Source: Serratia quinivorans (GTDB lineage: Bacteria; Pseudomonadota; Gammaproteobacteria; Enterobacterales; Enterobacteriaceae). From it: 64,000 nucleotides of DNA. Below, piece by piece: positions 9,424-16,831 of the stretch. Position 1 is the first letter of the stretch. Each line of letters begins with the position of its first letter. The DNA lies in NCBI RefSeq assembly GCF_946227985.1, contig NZ_CAMKGL010000002.1:271266-335265 (forward strand), given 5' to 3'. Both the position numbers and the translations under genes were made by a program. The notes under the pieces were generated by a model. The model was given only the letters and a program-made list of their open reading frames with translations. It searched no databases and was not told the origin of the DNA.

Positions 9424-9441
9424 GTGACAGTTTTATGACGG
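9424..9441 (-). promoter_or_regulatory. Pho box upstream of phoA
   Basis: On the minus strand the site reads CCGTCATAAAACTGTCAC, against the PhoB consensus CTGTCATAWAWCTGTCAY: both direct-repeat halves and the A/T spacer fit with one mismatch. A TACCCT hexamer about ten bases downstream could be the -10. This places transcription start about 250 bp before the phoA ATG. Confidence 0.8.
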
Positions 9442-9454
9442 TAATTGGGGGCAA

Positions 9455-9474
9455 GGATAGCCGGGCGGCTATCC
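9455..9474 (-). terminator. Stem-loop after the GST gene (weak terminator)
   Basis: Perfect 8-bp stem GGATAGCC/GGCTATCC with a 4-nt loop, 11 bp past the GST stop. No T-run follows, so termination is uncertain. Confidence 0.45.
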
Positions 9475-9485
9475 CAGACTATCCA

Positions 9486-10193
9486 TTATTCGCTGCGGGC
9501 AGGAATATTCAGGCCGCGTTGTACTGCCGGACGGGCCAGACCGCGCTCCAGCCATTGTCCTACCCGCGGGAAGCTATCAAACTCGACCAGCTCACGGGCT
9601 TCATAAAAGCCGATCAGGTTACGTACCCAGCCCAGCAATGAAATATCGGCGATGCTGTAATCCTGGCCCATGATCCAGTCACGGCCCTCTAGCCGGGTTT
9701 CCAGCACGCCGAGCAGGCGTTTGGATTCATTTTTATAGCGTTCCAGCGGACGTTTATCTTCATATTCGCGACCGGCGAATTTGTGGAAGAAGCCGAGTTG
9801 ACCGAACATCGGACCCACCGCCGCCATCTGGAAAAACACCCACTGGATGGTTTCGTAGCGCAGGGCAGGATCCTGTGGCAGGAATTTGCCGCTTTTTTCC
9901 GCCAGGTACAGCAGGATAGCGCCGGATTCAAACAGCGCCAGCGGCTTACCGTCCGGGCCGTTGGGATCGATGATCGAGGGGATCTTGCCGTTCGGGTTCA
10001 GCGACAGAAACTCGGGCGTCCAGGTTTCGTTCTTGCCGATATCGATCAGGTGCGGTTCATAAGCCAGGCCGATTTCTTCCAGCATGATGGAGACCTTGAC
10101 ACCGTTGGGCGTTGGCAATGAGTAAAGTTGCAGTCTTTCCGGGTGCTGAGCGGGCCAGCGTTTGACGATCGGGAATTGGGTTTGGTCGAGCAT
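9486..10193 (-). CDS. Glutathione S-transferase family protein, YghU/YfcG-like
   Basis: 235 aa from the ATG at 10193 (MLDQTQFP; GAGGA six bases upstream). The N-terminal thioredoxin-fold domain has LYSLPTPNGVKVSIMLEE and NPNGKIPSI (cis-Pro) and the glutathione-binding LFESGAILLYLAEKSG; the C-terminal helical domain has the SIADISLLGW motif. The TPNG loop is the hallmark of nu-class GSTs (YfcG, YghU), which act as glutathione-dependent disulfide or peroxide reductases more than as conjugating enzymes. It is 63 bp downstream of the ArsR gene on the same strand, so probably co-transcribed, and part of the block facing the P450 pair. Confidence 0.9.
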   Translation of the reverse strand: MLDQTQFPIVKRWPAQHPERLQLYSLPTPNGVKVSIMLEEIGLAYEPHLIDIGKNETWTPEFLSLNPNGKIPSIIDPNGPDGKPLALFESGAILLYLAEKSGKFLPQDPALRYETIQWVFFQMAAVGPMFGQLGFFHKFAGREYEDKRPLERYKNESKRLLGVLETRLEGRDWIMGQDYSIADISLLGWVRNLIGFYEARELVEFDSFPRVGQWLERGLARPAVQRGLNIPARSE

Positions 10194-10256
10194 GACGAGT
10201 CCTCGGGTTGACGGTTTGCCTATTGAGTATTGCAGCAAAGCTAACGCGGCGCAGGG

Positions 10257-10940
10257 TTAAAGCGTGAGACCAAAATGTGCTGTCAGCGCTTTTTTACCGG
10301 CGGGGGTGAGTTGTAGCTCACGGCTTTCAAGCTGACGCCTGATCCAACCACGATCGATAAAAGCACTGAGTACAGCCGCACCCAGTGCGCCGCCAAGATG
10401 AGCCTTACGTTCGCTCCAGTCCAGACAGCCGCAGGCGAAACGCCGCCGTGAAGGGGCCGCAGAACAGTCGATGCCTAACCGGGTTAACTCGGTCAGGCCC
10501 GTTTGTGTCAGCCGATAGTCTGCTTCACCTTCCAGCCAGCGTAACTGGTGCAGGCGGTCATGCAGTTTTACTGCCACCTCTCCGGCCATATGGTCGTAAC
10601 AGGTGCGGGCGAATTGCAGTGAAGTTGGGGTACTGCTTTTCACCGTCGGTGTTTCGACGCCGGCCAGCGCCATCAGCGTTTCCAGCGCGGCGGCCACCGC
10701 CGGGCCTGCCAGGCGGAAATAGCGATAGCGCCCCTGCCTGAGGCAGACGATCAACCGCTGCTCCTGCAGGCGTGCCAGATGCCCGCTGGCGGTAGAGGCG
10801 GCTACGTCCGTCGCCGCGCTCAGTTCGGTCGCGGTATAGGCGCGGCCATCCATCAACAGGCACAGCATGCGCGCCCGGCTGCGGTCGGCAATGGCAGCGG
10901 TCAGCGCGGTAAGGCGATCTTCAATATCGATGTTATTCAT
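10257..10940 (-). CDS. ArsR-family winged-helix regulator with extended C-terminal domain
   Basis: 227 aa, twice the length of a minimal ArsR protein. Residues 1-90 hold the winged helix: AIADRSRARMLCLLMDGRAY, then the recognition region ATELSAATDVAASTASGHLARL and the wing with LRQGRYRYFRLAGP. The usual CxC metal site of ArsR/SmtB is absent, so the signal is probably organic or redox. The C-terminal part (SAAPSRRRFACGCLDWSERK) has a CGC cluster of unknown role. The start codon lies inside a perfect inverted repeat, indicating autoregulation. It leads the GST gene and is divergent from the P450 gene. Confidence 0.87.
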   Translation of the reverse strand: MNNIDIEDRLTALTAAIADRSRARMLCLLMDGRAYTATELSAATDVAASTASGHLARLQEQRLIVCLRQGRYRYFRLAGPAVAAALETLMALAGVETPTVKSSTPTSLQFARTCYDHMAGEVAVKLHDRLHQLRWLEGEADYRLTQTGLTELTRLGIDCSAAPSRRRFACGCLDWSERKAHLGGALGAAVLSAFIDRGWIRRQLESRELQLTPAGKKALTAHFGLTL

Positions 10941-10963
10941 ACTTCGAGATTAGACGAAGTATG
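10938..10963. promoter_or_regulatory. Perfect inverted repeat, probable ArsR operator
   Basis: CATACTTCG (10938-10946), 8-bp spacer, CGAAGTATG (10955-10963). It spans the arsR start codon in the divergent promoter region. Binding here could repress both the ArsR-GST and the P450-ABM units. Confidence 0.65.
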
Positions 10964-10968
10964 GCTGC

Positions 10969-10980
10969 AGCGCTAGCGCT
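10969..10980. promoter_or_regulatory. 12-bp palindrome in the P450 promoter region
   Basis: AGCGCTAGCGCT, a perfect palindrome five bases after the ArsR-type dyad and about 40 bp before the P450 start. It may be a second protein site or part of the P450 leader; role unknown. Confidence 0.4.
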
Positions 10981-11021
10981 AGGATGCGTTTTCACACCGG
11001 CCTCGTTTGATGGAGAACATC

Positions 11022-12089
11022 ATGACCCTTTGTCCTTATACTCGTGCTATCGCTGCCGTCACGGCTGACGACCCGCTCGCTGATTATTCGCAGATGGCGC
11101 CGATGGCGTTTCAGCCTAATTTGCACAGTTGGGTCGCGGCTTCCCCGGCGGCAGTCCGTGAGGTTTTGCACAGTAGCGATTTTGGGGTGCGCCCAGCACA
11201 TGAACCTATTCCTGCTGCGTTGTTGAATACGCCTGTGCAACCTATTTTTGGTGCTCTGGTACGCATGCAGGATGGTGAACAACATCTCAAACTCAAAGTG
11301 GCCATCTTGCAGGCGTTAGCCGCTGTTGAAGAGACGATGATCCAGAAAACCGCATTAGCCGTCGCGCAAAAATTAATGCCTTCTTTAGCGTCGGACGCAA
11401 ATCAGATCACCCGTTTCAACTATGCCCTGCCAGTTTGTGTGATTGCCACACTTCTGGTCGTTCCTGTGGATGCGTGGCCGGCGTTAGTCGATGACATACT
11501 GGATTTTTCCCGTTGCATTGCGCCAGGTGGCAGTGAGCAGCAGGTCGAAAGAGGGAGCGTGGCTGTGGGGCGCCTGTTAACAGGTTTGGATGGTTGCGAT
11601 GGGCCATTATGGTTGAGTTTACAGCATGCATGTCGGGCGCAAGGTATTGACGGTCAGGCCGCCATGTTCAATGCCATTGGCTTGATGTTTCAGGCCTGTG
11701 AGGGAACCGCCGGTTTGATCGGACAGGCATTGTTACTGATGCGAAACCACACGGGGAGTGTGCAGGAACTGATTGCTAAAGTCTTGTCTGATACACCTTC
11801 GATTCAGAATACCCGCCGTTTTGCGCTCAGGGATACGCGGATTGCGGGGTGTCCGATATTGGCGGGACAGAGTGTCTTGGTATTGTTGTGCACGGGCGAC
11901 GAAAGTTTTGCTTTTGGTGGTGGCGTACATCGTTGTCCAGGGGAGGGCTGGGCGAGAATTATCGCGCAATGCGGGATTCAGTATTTATCCGCATTGCGTA
12001 TTGATCTACAGATGTTGAACAACGTTCATTGGCGGTCTTCGCAAAACGCACGTGTACCTGAATTTACTTCTGACAGGAGCTCATTATGA
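11022..12089 (+). CDS. Cytochrome P450-like protein, shortened and lacking ExxR
   Basis: 355 aa from the ATG at 11022 (GGAGA five bases upstream); usual bacterial P450s are about 400. The heme loop FAFGGGVHRCPG is intact with the proximal Cys at 305. The C-helix motif HLKLK and an I-helix segment FQACEGTAG (Glu227) are recognisable, as is TRRFALRDTRIAG after the K-helix. The K-helix ExxR pair is missing: the aligned stretch reads KVLS. The meander of about 25 residues normally before the heme loop is reduced to CTGDES. The stop overlaps the ABM gene start (ATGA). Whether it binds heme and works as a monooxygenase, or is a diverged relic, is open. Confidence 0.85.
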   Translation: MTLCPYTRAIAAVTADDPLADYSQMAPMAFQPNLHSWVAASPAAVREVLHSSDFGVRPAHEPIPAALLNTPVQPIFGALVRMQDGEQHLKLKVAILQALAAVEETMIQKTALAVAQKLMPSLASDANQITRFNYALPVCVIATLLVVPVDAWPALVDDILDFSRCIAPGGSEQQVERGSVAVGRLLTGLDGCDGPLWLSLQHACRAQGIDGQAAMFNAIGLMFQACEGTAGLIGQALLLMRNHTGSVQELIAKVLSDTPSIQNTRRFALRDTRIAGCPILAGQSVLVLLCTGDESFAFGGGVHRCPGEGWARIIAQCGIQYLSALRIDLQMLNNVHWRSSQNARVPEFTSDRSSL

Positions 12090-12433
12090 TTGCCGTTATT
12101 TTTGAATTGCAGGCCGCCGACGGGCAACGTGAAACCTATCTTGAGTTGGCTGCTGAGTTGAAGCCGCTTCTGGCGGAGATTGACGGGTTTATTTCGATTG
12201 AACGCTTCCAAAGCCTGGCCGATCCGCAGCGTTTACTGTCACTGTCTTTTTGGCGTGATGAAGCGGCAGTACAGCAGTGGCGCAATATTGAGCAGCATCG
12301 CGCCGCACAAAAACGTGGCCGCCATGGCGTGCTGGCACAGTATCGCCTGCGGGTGGCAGAGGTGGTGCGCGACTATGGTCTGGATCAACGGGGGCAGGTG
12401 CCGCAAGACAGTCGTGGCTATCACGCCGATTGA
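12086..12433 (+). CDS. Antibiotic biosynthesis monooxygenase (ABM) domain protein
   Basis: 115 aa. Small dimeric alpha/beta-barrel family that includes cofactor-free quinone-forming monooxygenases and heme-degrading enzymes. Visible are the first strand MIAVIFELQ, the FISIERFQSLADP turn and LLSLSFWRDEAAVQQWRN, the family's signature middle. It is translationally coupled to the P450 gene by a 4-bp overlap. The pairing suggests that both act on the same organic substrate, but the substrate is unknown. Confidence 0.88.
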   Translation: MIAVIFELQAADGQRETYLELAAELKPLLAEIDGFISIERFQSLADPQRLLSLSFWRDEAAVQQWRNIEQHRAAQKRGRHGVLAQYRLRVAEVVRDYGLDQRGQVPQDSRGYHAD

Positions 12434-12547
12434 CAATTCTTGGGGGTTATCTTATTGATAACAGATGAACAGAAACCGTTTTGCATTCGCGCAGATTATT
12501 ATCACCATTCATAGAGTGGTGGGATAGCGCGTCTGTTTTAAGCGAAA

Positions 12548-12566
12548 CCCCGCCAGTCAGGCGGGG
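12548..12566. other. Stem-loop in the leader of the P-loop kinase gene
   Basis: Perfect 7-bp GC-rich stem CCCCGCC/GGCGGGG with a 5-nt loop, about 40 bp upstream of the kinase start. It has no T-run on either strand; it could terminate the ABM transcript weakly or fold the kinase leader. Confidence 0.4.
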
Positions 12567-12607
12567 CAAAAAGGTCCTCCGACTGGCAATATCCCCAGGA
12601 GGCACGT

Positions 12608-13099
12608 ATGAAGAACCATCCCCCCGCCGTTTTACACTTGATGTGCGGTAAAGCCGGTTCCGGCAAGTCGACGTTAGCGTACAGCCTTGCGCAGCAACCC
12701 CAAACGCTGCTGATGGTTGAAGATAACTGGCTGGCGACGCTGTATGAACAGCAGATGGCATCCCTGCAGGACTATGTGCGTTATTCGGCCCGACTGCGAC
12801 AAGCGTTGAGTGAGCATATTGTACAACTGTTGGGTCATGGGCTGTCGGTGGTGTTGGATTTTCCGATGAATACGCCCGATCGGCGACTGTGGGCAAGGCA
12901 ATTAGCCGAGCTGGCTGGCGTTGAGCATTGTTTGCATTTTTTGGATGTCAGTGAGGCATTATGTAAAAGCCGGATAAAGCTCAGAAATGAGCAGGGTGAA
13001 CATCCCTTTACGTTAAGCGAAGAGACATTCGATCTGCTTACTCAGTATTTTGTTCCCCCCTCAGAAGAAGAGTGTTTAGCCGTTATCCGCTATTGCTGA
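12608..13099 (+). CDS. P-loop ATPase / small-molecule kinase-like protein (AAA_33)
   Basis: 163 aa with a strong AGGAGG site upstream. The Walker A motif is GKAGSGKST (residues 14-22). VVLDFPMNTPDRRLWARQL (about 80-98) looks like the Walker B and substrate region, and SRIKLRNEQGEHPF like the Arg-rich lid of zeta-toxin and polynucleotide-kinase-like enzymes. Such stand-alone proteins are usually annotated as AAA-family ATPases; the phosphate acceptor is unknown. It is monocistronic and convergent with cynS. No antitoxin-like partner is adjacent. Confidence 0.85.
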   Translation: MKNHPPAVLHLMCGKAGSGKSTLAYSLAQQPQTLLMVEDNWLATLYEQQMASLQDYVRYSARLRQALSEHIVQLLGHGLSVVLDFPMNTPDRRLWARQLAELAGVEHCLHFLDVSEALCKSRIKLRNEQGEHPFTLSEETFDLLTQYFVPPSEEECLAVIRYC

Positions 13100-13108
13100 T
13101 CATCCCGT

Positions 13109-13143
13109 AATAAGGCAGGCCCTTATTTGGGCGCCGCCTTATT
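13109..13143. terminator. Bidirectional terminator between the kinase gene and cynS
   Basis: AATAAGGC and GCCTTATT (13109-13116, 13136-13143) form the base of a stem with an inner GGCCC/GGGC pairing, lying between two convergent stops. Confidence 0.6.
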
Positions 13144-13153
13144 CATCGGGTTA

Positions 13154-13624
13154 TCAGAAAGGCTTGGTCGGCAGGTATTTACCGTCCAGGGTGATTACCG
13201 CGCGCTCACCACCGTCTGGATCCGGTACTTTTTTGATATCCAGCTTGAAGTTAATCGCGCTGATAATGCCGTCGCCAAACTGTTCATGTACCAGCGCTTT
13301 CAGCGTGGAGCCGTAGATCTGCACCATTTCGTAGAAGCGATAAATGGTCGGGTCGGTCGGCACGCCGCCGGGGATGCTGCCGCGCAGCGGAATGGTTTGC
13401 AACAAGCGAATGGCGTCTTCATCCAAATCCAGCTTCTCTGCCACCACGCGGGCGGCCTGTTCCGGCAGCGGATGCTGGCCCAGCAGGGCGGCAGTGACGA
13501 ACGCCAGACTCAAGCCGGTGCCCTGGTTAATCGCTTCAAAGGTCAGGTTTTTGCGGATCTTGGCCATCATAATGGTGTCGGTCAAGGTTTCGCGGGGGGA
13601 TGAGTAGTGCAGTGACTGAGTCAT
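13154..13624 (-). CDS. cynS: Cyanate hydratase (cyanase)
   Basis: 156 aa, the same length as E. coli CynS. Catalyses bicarbonate-dependent breakdown of cyanate to ammonia and carbon dioxide. The N-terminal half is a helical DNA-binding-like fold; the catalytic residues Arg96, Glu99 and Ser122 are all present ([12 protein letters not shown] and DGIISAINF). It lies 21 bp downstream of cynT on the same strand, with cynR divergent, so it forms a cynTS unit induced by cyanate through CynR. The cyanate permease gene cynX is not found after it. Confidence 0.97.
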   Translation of the reverse strand: MTQSLHYSSPRETLTDTIMMAKIRKNLTFEAINQGTGLSLAFVTAALLGQHPLPEQAARVVAEKLDLDEDAIRLLQTIPLRGSIPGGVPTDPTIYRFYEMVQIYGSTLKALVHEQFGDGIISAINFKLDIKKVPDPDGGERAVITLDGKYLPTKPF

Positions 13625-13645
13625 ATTGTTTCCTTATAAATGAAA

Positions 13646-14299
13646 TTAAAAGCGAGATACGGCAGGGGTTGCCGTGACCTCAGGATTAGTGGCCAGCGGA
13701 ATAAAACGGCGGGTTTCGCCATCCAGCGCTTCAATGCCGCCGCTGGCGATGTCATACACCCAACCGTGCAGCCTCAACTGCCCTTGTTCAAGTGCCAGTG
13801 CCACCGACGGGTGGGTTTTAATATTGTTCAGCTGTGCGATGACGTTCTCACGGACCATCGAACTGACTTTCTCGCTTTCGGATGCATGCGGATAAGCCTG
13901 ATTTACCACCTTGGCAGCGTCGGCATAGCGCAGCCAGTTAGCCACGGTTGGCATATGTTCCAGGCACTGGCAGGTGGCGATGGCGGTCATTGCGCCACAG
14001 TCGGAATGCCCGCAGATCACGATATCTTCAACGCCGAGTGCAGAGACGGCATATTCTACTGATGCGGAGACGCCACCCGGTTCCGGGCCGAACGAAGGCA
14101 CGATATTGCCGGCATTGCGGATCACGAACAGGTCGCCAGGTTCGCGCTGGGTAATCAGTTCCGGCACCAGGCGGCTGTCGGAACAGGAGATAAACAGGGT
14201 GCGTGGGCTCTGCTGGGTCGCCAGCCGCTGGAACAGTGCCGTGCGTTCGACAAACGCCTCACGCTGGAACTTCAAAAAGCCTTCAATAACCTCTTTCAT
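13646..14299 (-). CDS. cynT: Beta-class carbonic anhydrase of the cyanate operon
   Basis: 217 aa. Interconverts carbon dioxide and bicarbonate; in the cyn system it prevents loss of the bicarbonate that cyanase needs. Zn ligands are Cys39, His98 and Cys101 with Asp41 ([12 protein letters not shown] and [12 protein letters not shown]). Length and sequence resemble E. coli CynT. First gene of the cynTS unit, divergent from cynR. Confidence 0.94.
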   Translation of the reverse strand: MKEVIEGFLKFQREAFVERTALFQRLATQQSPRTLFISCSDSRLVPELITQREPGDLFVIRNAGNIVPSFGPEPGGVSASVEYAVSALGVEDIVICGHSDCGAMTAIATCQCLEHMPTVANWLRYADAAKVVNQAYPHASESEKVSSMVRENVIAQLNNIKTHPSVALALEQGQLRLHGWVYDIASGGIEALDGETRRFIPLATNPEVTATPAVSRF

Positions 14300-14357
14300 A
14301 CTGTCTCCATCTGGGTGCTGTTAAGCGATGGACGTATCTTGCGCCGCTCTGGCTATA

Positions 14358-14370
14358 GGGTCTAAGACCC
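14358..14370. promoter_or_regulatory. Dyad in the cynT-cynR promoter region
   Basis: GGGTCT-A-AGACCC is a perfect 13-bp dyad in the divergent region, and a TATAAT hexamer follows at 14374-14379. It is a candidate CynR site. LysR proteins usually bind looser T-N11-A dyads, so this is tentative. Confidence 0.45.
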
Positions 14371-14413
14371 ATTTATAATGATTACCATAGGAATTACTAA
14401 TAGTAGGGGCGCT

Positions 14414-15316
14414 ATGCTGTTGCGACATATTCGTTATTTTCTGGCCGTTGCCGAGCAGGGCAACTTCACCCGCGCTGCCGAAGTGCTGCATGTCTCGCAG
14501 CCCACGCTGTCACAGCAAATCAAACAGCTGGAGGAGACGCTGGGTACGCCGTTGTTGGATCGCAGTGGCCGTACCGTGCGCCTGACCGATGCCGGTGTGG
14601 CCTGGATGCGCTATGCCCGCCTGGCATTGCAGGATCTGGACGAAGGGGCGCGCGCGATCCATGACGTGGCGACGCTGGAGCGCGGCAATCTGAGGCTGGC
14701 AATGACACCGACCTTTAGCGCCTACCTGGTTGGCCCGGTTATCGATGCCTTTTATCGGCGTTATCCGGGCATATCGCTGAGTATTCAAGAAATGACGCAG
14801 GACAGAATCGAGGCGTTGCTGGCAGAGGACCGGCTGGATTTGGGCATTGCTTTTAGCCAGGCGCAGTCGCCAGATATCGAGGCCAAAGACCTGTTTATTG
14901 AATCGTTGAATATGGTGGTTGGCGCCGACCATCTTTTGGCCCAACGGCAACACCCTTTGACGGCGGGGGAGCTTGAACGGCAACCCCTGGCTTTGCTGAG
15001 CGAAGATTTTGCTACCCGTCAGTTCATCGACGGTTATTGTCGTCAGCAGAATATCTGCCCACTGGTGGCGGTAGAGGCCAATGCGATTGGTGCTATCCTC
15101 GAGATTGTGCGCCGTGGTCAGCTTGCCACCATTCTACCGGCGGCGATCGCCCAGGCGGATCCGCAGTTACGGTCGGTGCAACTTGTCGCCGCCCTGCCGG
15201 CGCGTCGGGCGGTATTATTGCAACGTAAAAGCGCTTACCGCAGCGCGGCATCGCAGGCGTTTGTTGCGGTTTTACATCAGCAGGATTTGATGTCGGCACA
15301 TTCCAATCCGGTATAA
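14414..15316 (+). CDS. cynR: LysR-family activator of the cyn operon
   Basis: 300 aa from the ATG at 14414 (MLLRHIRYFLAV; AGGGGC just upstream); a frame back to 14378 is longer than the E. coli protein. The HTH comprises FTRAAEVLHVSQPTLSQQIKQLEE (about residues 18-42), followed by the periplasmic-binding-like effector domain with RLAMTPTFSAYLVGP and EMTQDRIEALLAEDRLDLGIAF. It resembles E. coli CynR throughout. Divergent from cynTS; expected to activate it with cyanate and repress itself. Confidence 0.93.
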   Translation: MLLRHIRYFLAVAEQGNFTRAAEVLHVSQPTLSQQIKQLEETLGTPLLDRSGRTVRLTDAGVAWMRYARLALQDLDEGARAIHDVATLERGNLRLAMTPTFSAYLVGPVIDAFYRRYPGISLSIQEMTQDRIEALLAEDRLDLGIAFSQAQSPDIEAKDLFIESLNMVVGADHLLAQRQHPLTAGELERQPLALLSEDFATRQFIDGYCRQQNICPLVAVEANAIGAILEIVRRGQLATILPAAIAQADPQLRSVQLVAALPARRAVLLQRKSAYRSAASQAFVAVLHQQDLMSAHSNPV

Positions 15317-15340
15317 AACTGCTTGAATAGGGAGACTTTT

Positions 15341-15757
15341 ATGAAAATGATTTTTCGCGTTGTGACTTTGCTTGTAGTTTCTTTCTGTTCCCTCAACGCT
15401 TACACCGCTGAACAAAGCAGGGAAGAGACAGAAAATGTTTTATCCAGGGTTAACAATTTCTCTTTGGGAATAAATGGGTTTGTTGGTATCGGCAGCGTTG
15501 GCGAAACCGAGTTAATAAAAATCCTAACCTATCAGGATGCGGGAGTCATTTTCTTGCGTATTGCCAAAAATCCGCAGGCAACGCCAGAAGCGAAACTTTA
15601 TGCTGCCTGCGGCTTAAAAAAGCTAAATAACAACGACGGCGAAGCCGATTTCGCCCAAGAGTGGGATAAACAGGTTTCGGTATTGAAAGGGGATATTTTA
15701 AGGACAGAAAAGTTTAAAGAGGTCTATTTCAATATCTTAAAACATGGCTGCTGGTGA
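15341..15757 (+). CDS. Small secreted protein of unknown function
   Basis: 138 aa from the ATG at 15341 (GGGAG seven bases upstream). Not recognised. A signal peptide (MKMIFRVVTLLVVSFCSLNA, cleavage near YTA-E) predicts a periplasmic protein; there is no clear lipobox. The mature part has FSLGINGFVGIGSVGETELIK and AKLYAACGLKKLN, then a Cys near the end (KHGCW). The phrase 'AKLYAACGLKKL' followed by a helix looks like a short helical repeat. It is less GC-rich than its neighbours and sits 24 bp after cynR, possibly read through from it. Not part of the cyn pathway as known. Confidence 0.7.
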   Translation: MKMIFRVVTLLVVSFCSLNAYTAEQSREETENVLSRVNNFSLGINGFVGIGSVGETELIKILTYQDAGVIFLRIAKNPQATPEAKLYAACGLKKLNNNDGEADFAQEWDKQVSVLKGDILRTEKFKEVYFNILKHGCW

Positions 15758-15825
15758 TTTCTTTTTCGCAGAAAGTGCATTAGCCGGGATTTCCCCAGCA
15801 GATGGTGCAGATGGATACTGTCTCG

Positions 15826-16740
15826 TTATATTTTGGCGCTTTGCAGGCATAACTCTTGCCGCCAGCGGTGGCTCAGAAATTCGACCAGTACCCTCGCAGC
15901 TGGCCCCACAGGCCCTGGTGGGTAAACGGAGTAAACCCCAGTCTCTCTGCCCGTCCATTGCGGCAACACCTGCACCAACTCGCCCGAACTGATGGCGTCG
16001 GCCATGGTCACGGCGGAATGAAACGCAATGCCTTGCCCATCGAGACAAAACTGTTTAACTGCATCGCCGTTGTCTGCACGCATTCTGCCCTTGGGGCGAA
16101 AGAGGGTTTCACCTTTAAGGCCAAACAGGCGCCATTTCTCACCGTCGTGGCTCGCTGTAGAAACCAGACACTGGTGCCGTTGCAACTCCTCCAGGGTTTC
16201 CGGTATGCCATGCTGCTGCAGGTAGCTCGGTGCAGCAACAAGAATGCGACGATTATTGAGCAGTTTGCGTGCCACCAGGCTGGAGTCAGGCAGGCGGCCG
16301 ATGCGGATAGCCACGGCCACGTGCTCCGCAACGATGTCGACATAACGGTCAGTCATCAGCATATCTATCCGTAACTGGGGATACTGGCTCATAAAAGCCG
16401 ACAGGTGCGGCGCAACATGAAGACGACCAAAGGACAGAGAAGTGCTGACTCGCAGCGTTCCCCGTGGCTGACTTTGCTCATCGCGCATTCGCTCATAGGC
16501 GATGCGCAATTGCTCAAGTGCAGCGCTGCAGTCAGTAAAGTAACGCTGGCCCGCATCGGTAAGCGACATGGCTCGGGTGGTCCTGTTGATCAACAACATA
16601 TCAACCTGTAGCTCAAGCTTTTTGACCAGACGGCTGATGGCCGAAGGGGTCATATTGAGCATTTGTGCCGCCCTGGCGAAGCTTTGGTGTTCCGCCACGG
16701 CAACAAAGACTTTCACCAGATGCAGGGAAGGTTCTTCCAT
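15826..16740 (-). CDS. LysR-family transcriptional regulator
   Basis: 304 aa with AGGAG upstream of the ATG. The N-terminal HTH (FVAVAEHQSFARAAQMLNMT, PSAISRLVKKLE) is followed by a linker and the LysR substrate-binding domain, with PRGTLRVSTSLSFGRLHVAP and the GIAFHSAVTMAD segment of the CrgA/DsdC-like subgroup. It is divergent from the PEP-mutase-family gene, with an inverted repeat (16762-16792) between them, so that gene is the likely target. Effector unknown. Confidence 0.9.
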   Translation of the reverse strand: MEEPSLHLVKVFVAVAEHQSFARAAQMLNMTPSAISRLVKKLELQVDMLLINRTTRAMSLTDAGQRYFTDCSAALEQLRIAYERMRDEQSQPRGTLRVSTSLSFGRLHVAPHLSAFMSQYPQLRIDMLMTDRYVDIVAEHVAVAIRIGRLPDSSLVARKLLNNRRILVAAPSYLQQHGIPETLEELQRHQCLVSTASHDGEKWRLFGLKGETLFRPKGRMRADNGDAVKQFCLDGQGIAFHSAVTMADAISSGELVQVLPQWTGRETGVYSVYPPGPVGPAARVLVEFLSHRWRQELCLQSAKI

Positions 16741-16761
16741 TCGTTCTCCTGAGGAATGAAT

Positions 16762-16792
16762 ATCTGGAATTTGCCGCTATTATCATCCAGAT
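16762..16792. promoter_or_regulatory. Inverted repeat between LysR and PEP-mutase-family genes
   Basis: ATCTGGA (16762-16768) and TCCAGAT (16786-16792), a perfect 7-bp dyad 17 bp apart in a 91-bp divergent promoter; a candidate LysR site. Confidence 0.5.
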
Positions 16793-16831
16793 TGCCGATG
16801 GTTAGAATATGTTTTTTATCGGGAGAATTTT

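Noticed and set aside
12608-13099. Zeta-type toxin of a toxin-antitoxin pair
   Set aside because: P-loop and lid fit a kinase, but no small antitoxin gene lies next to it.
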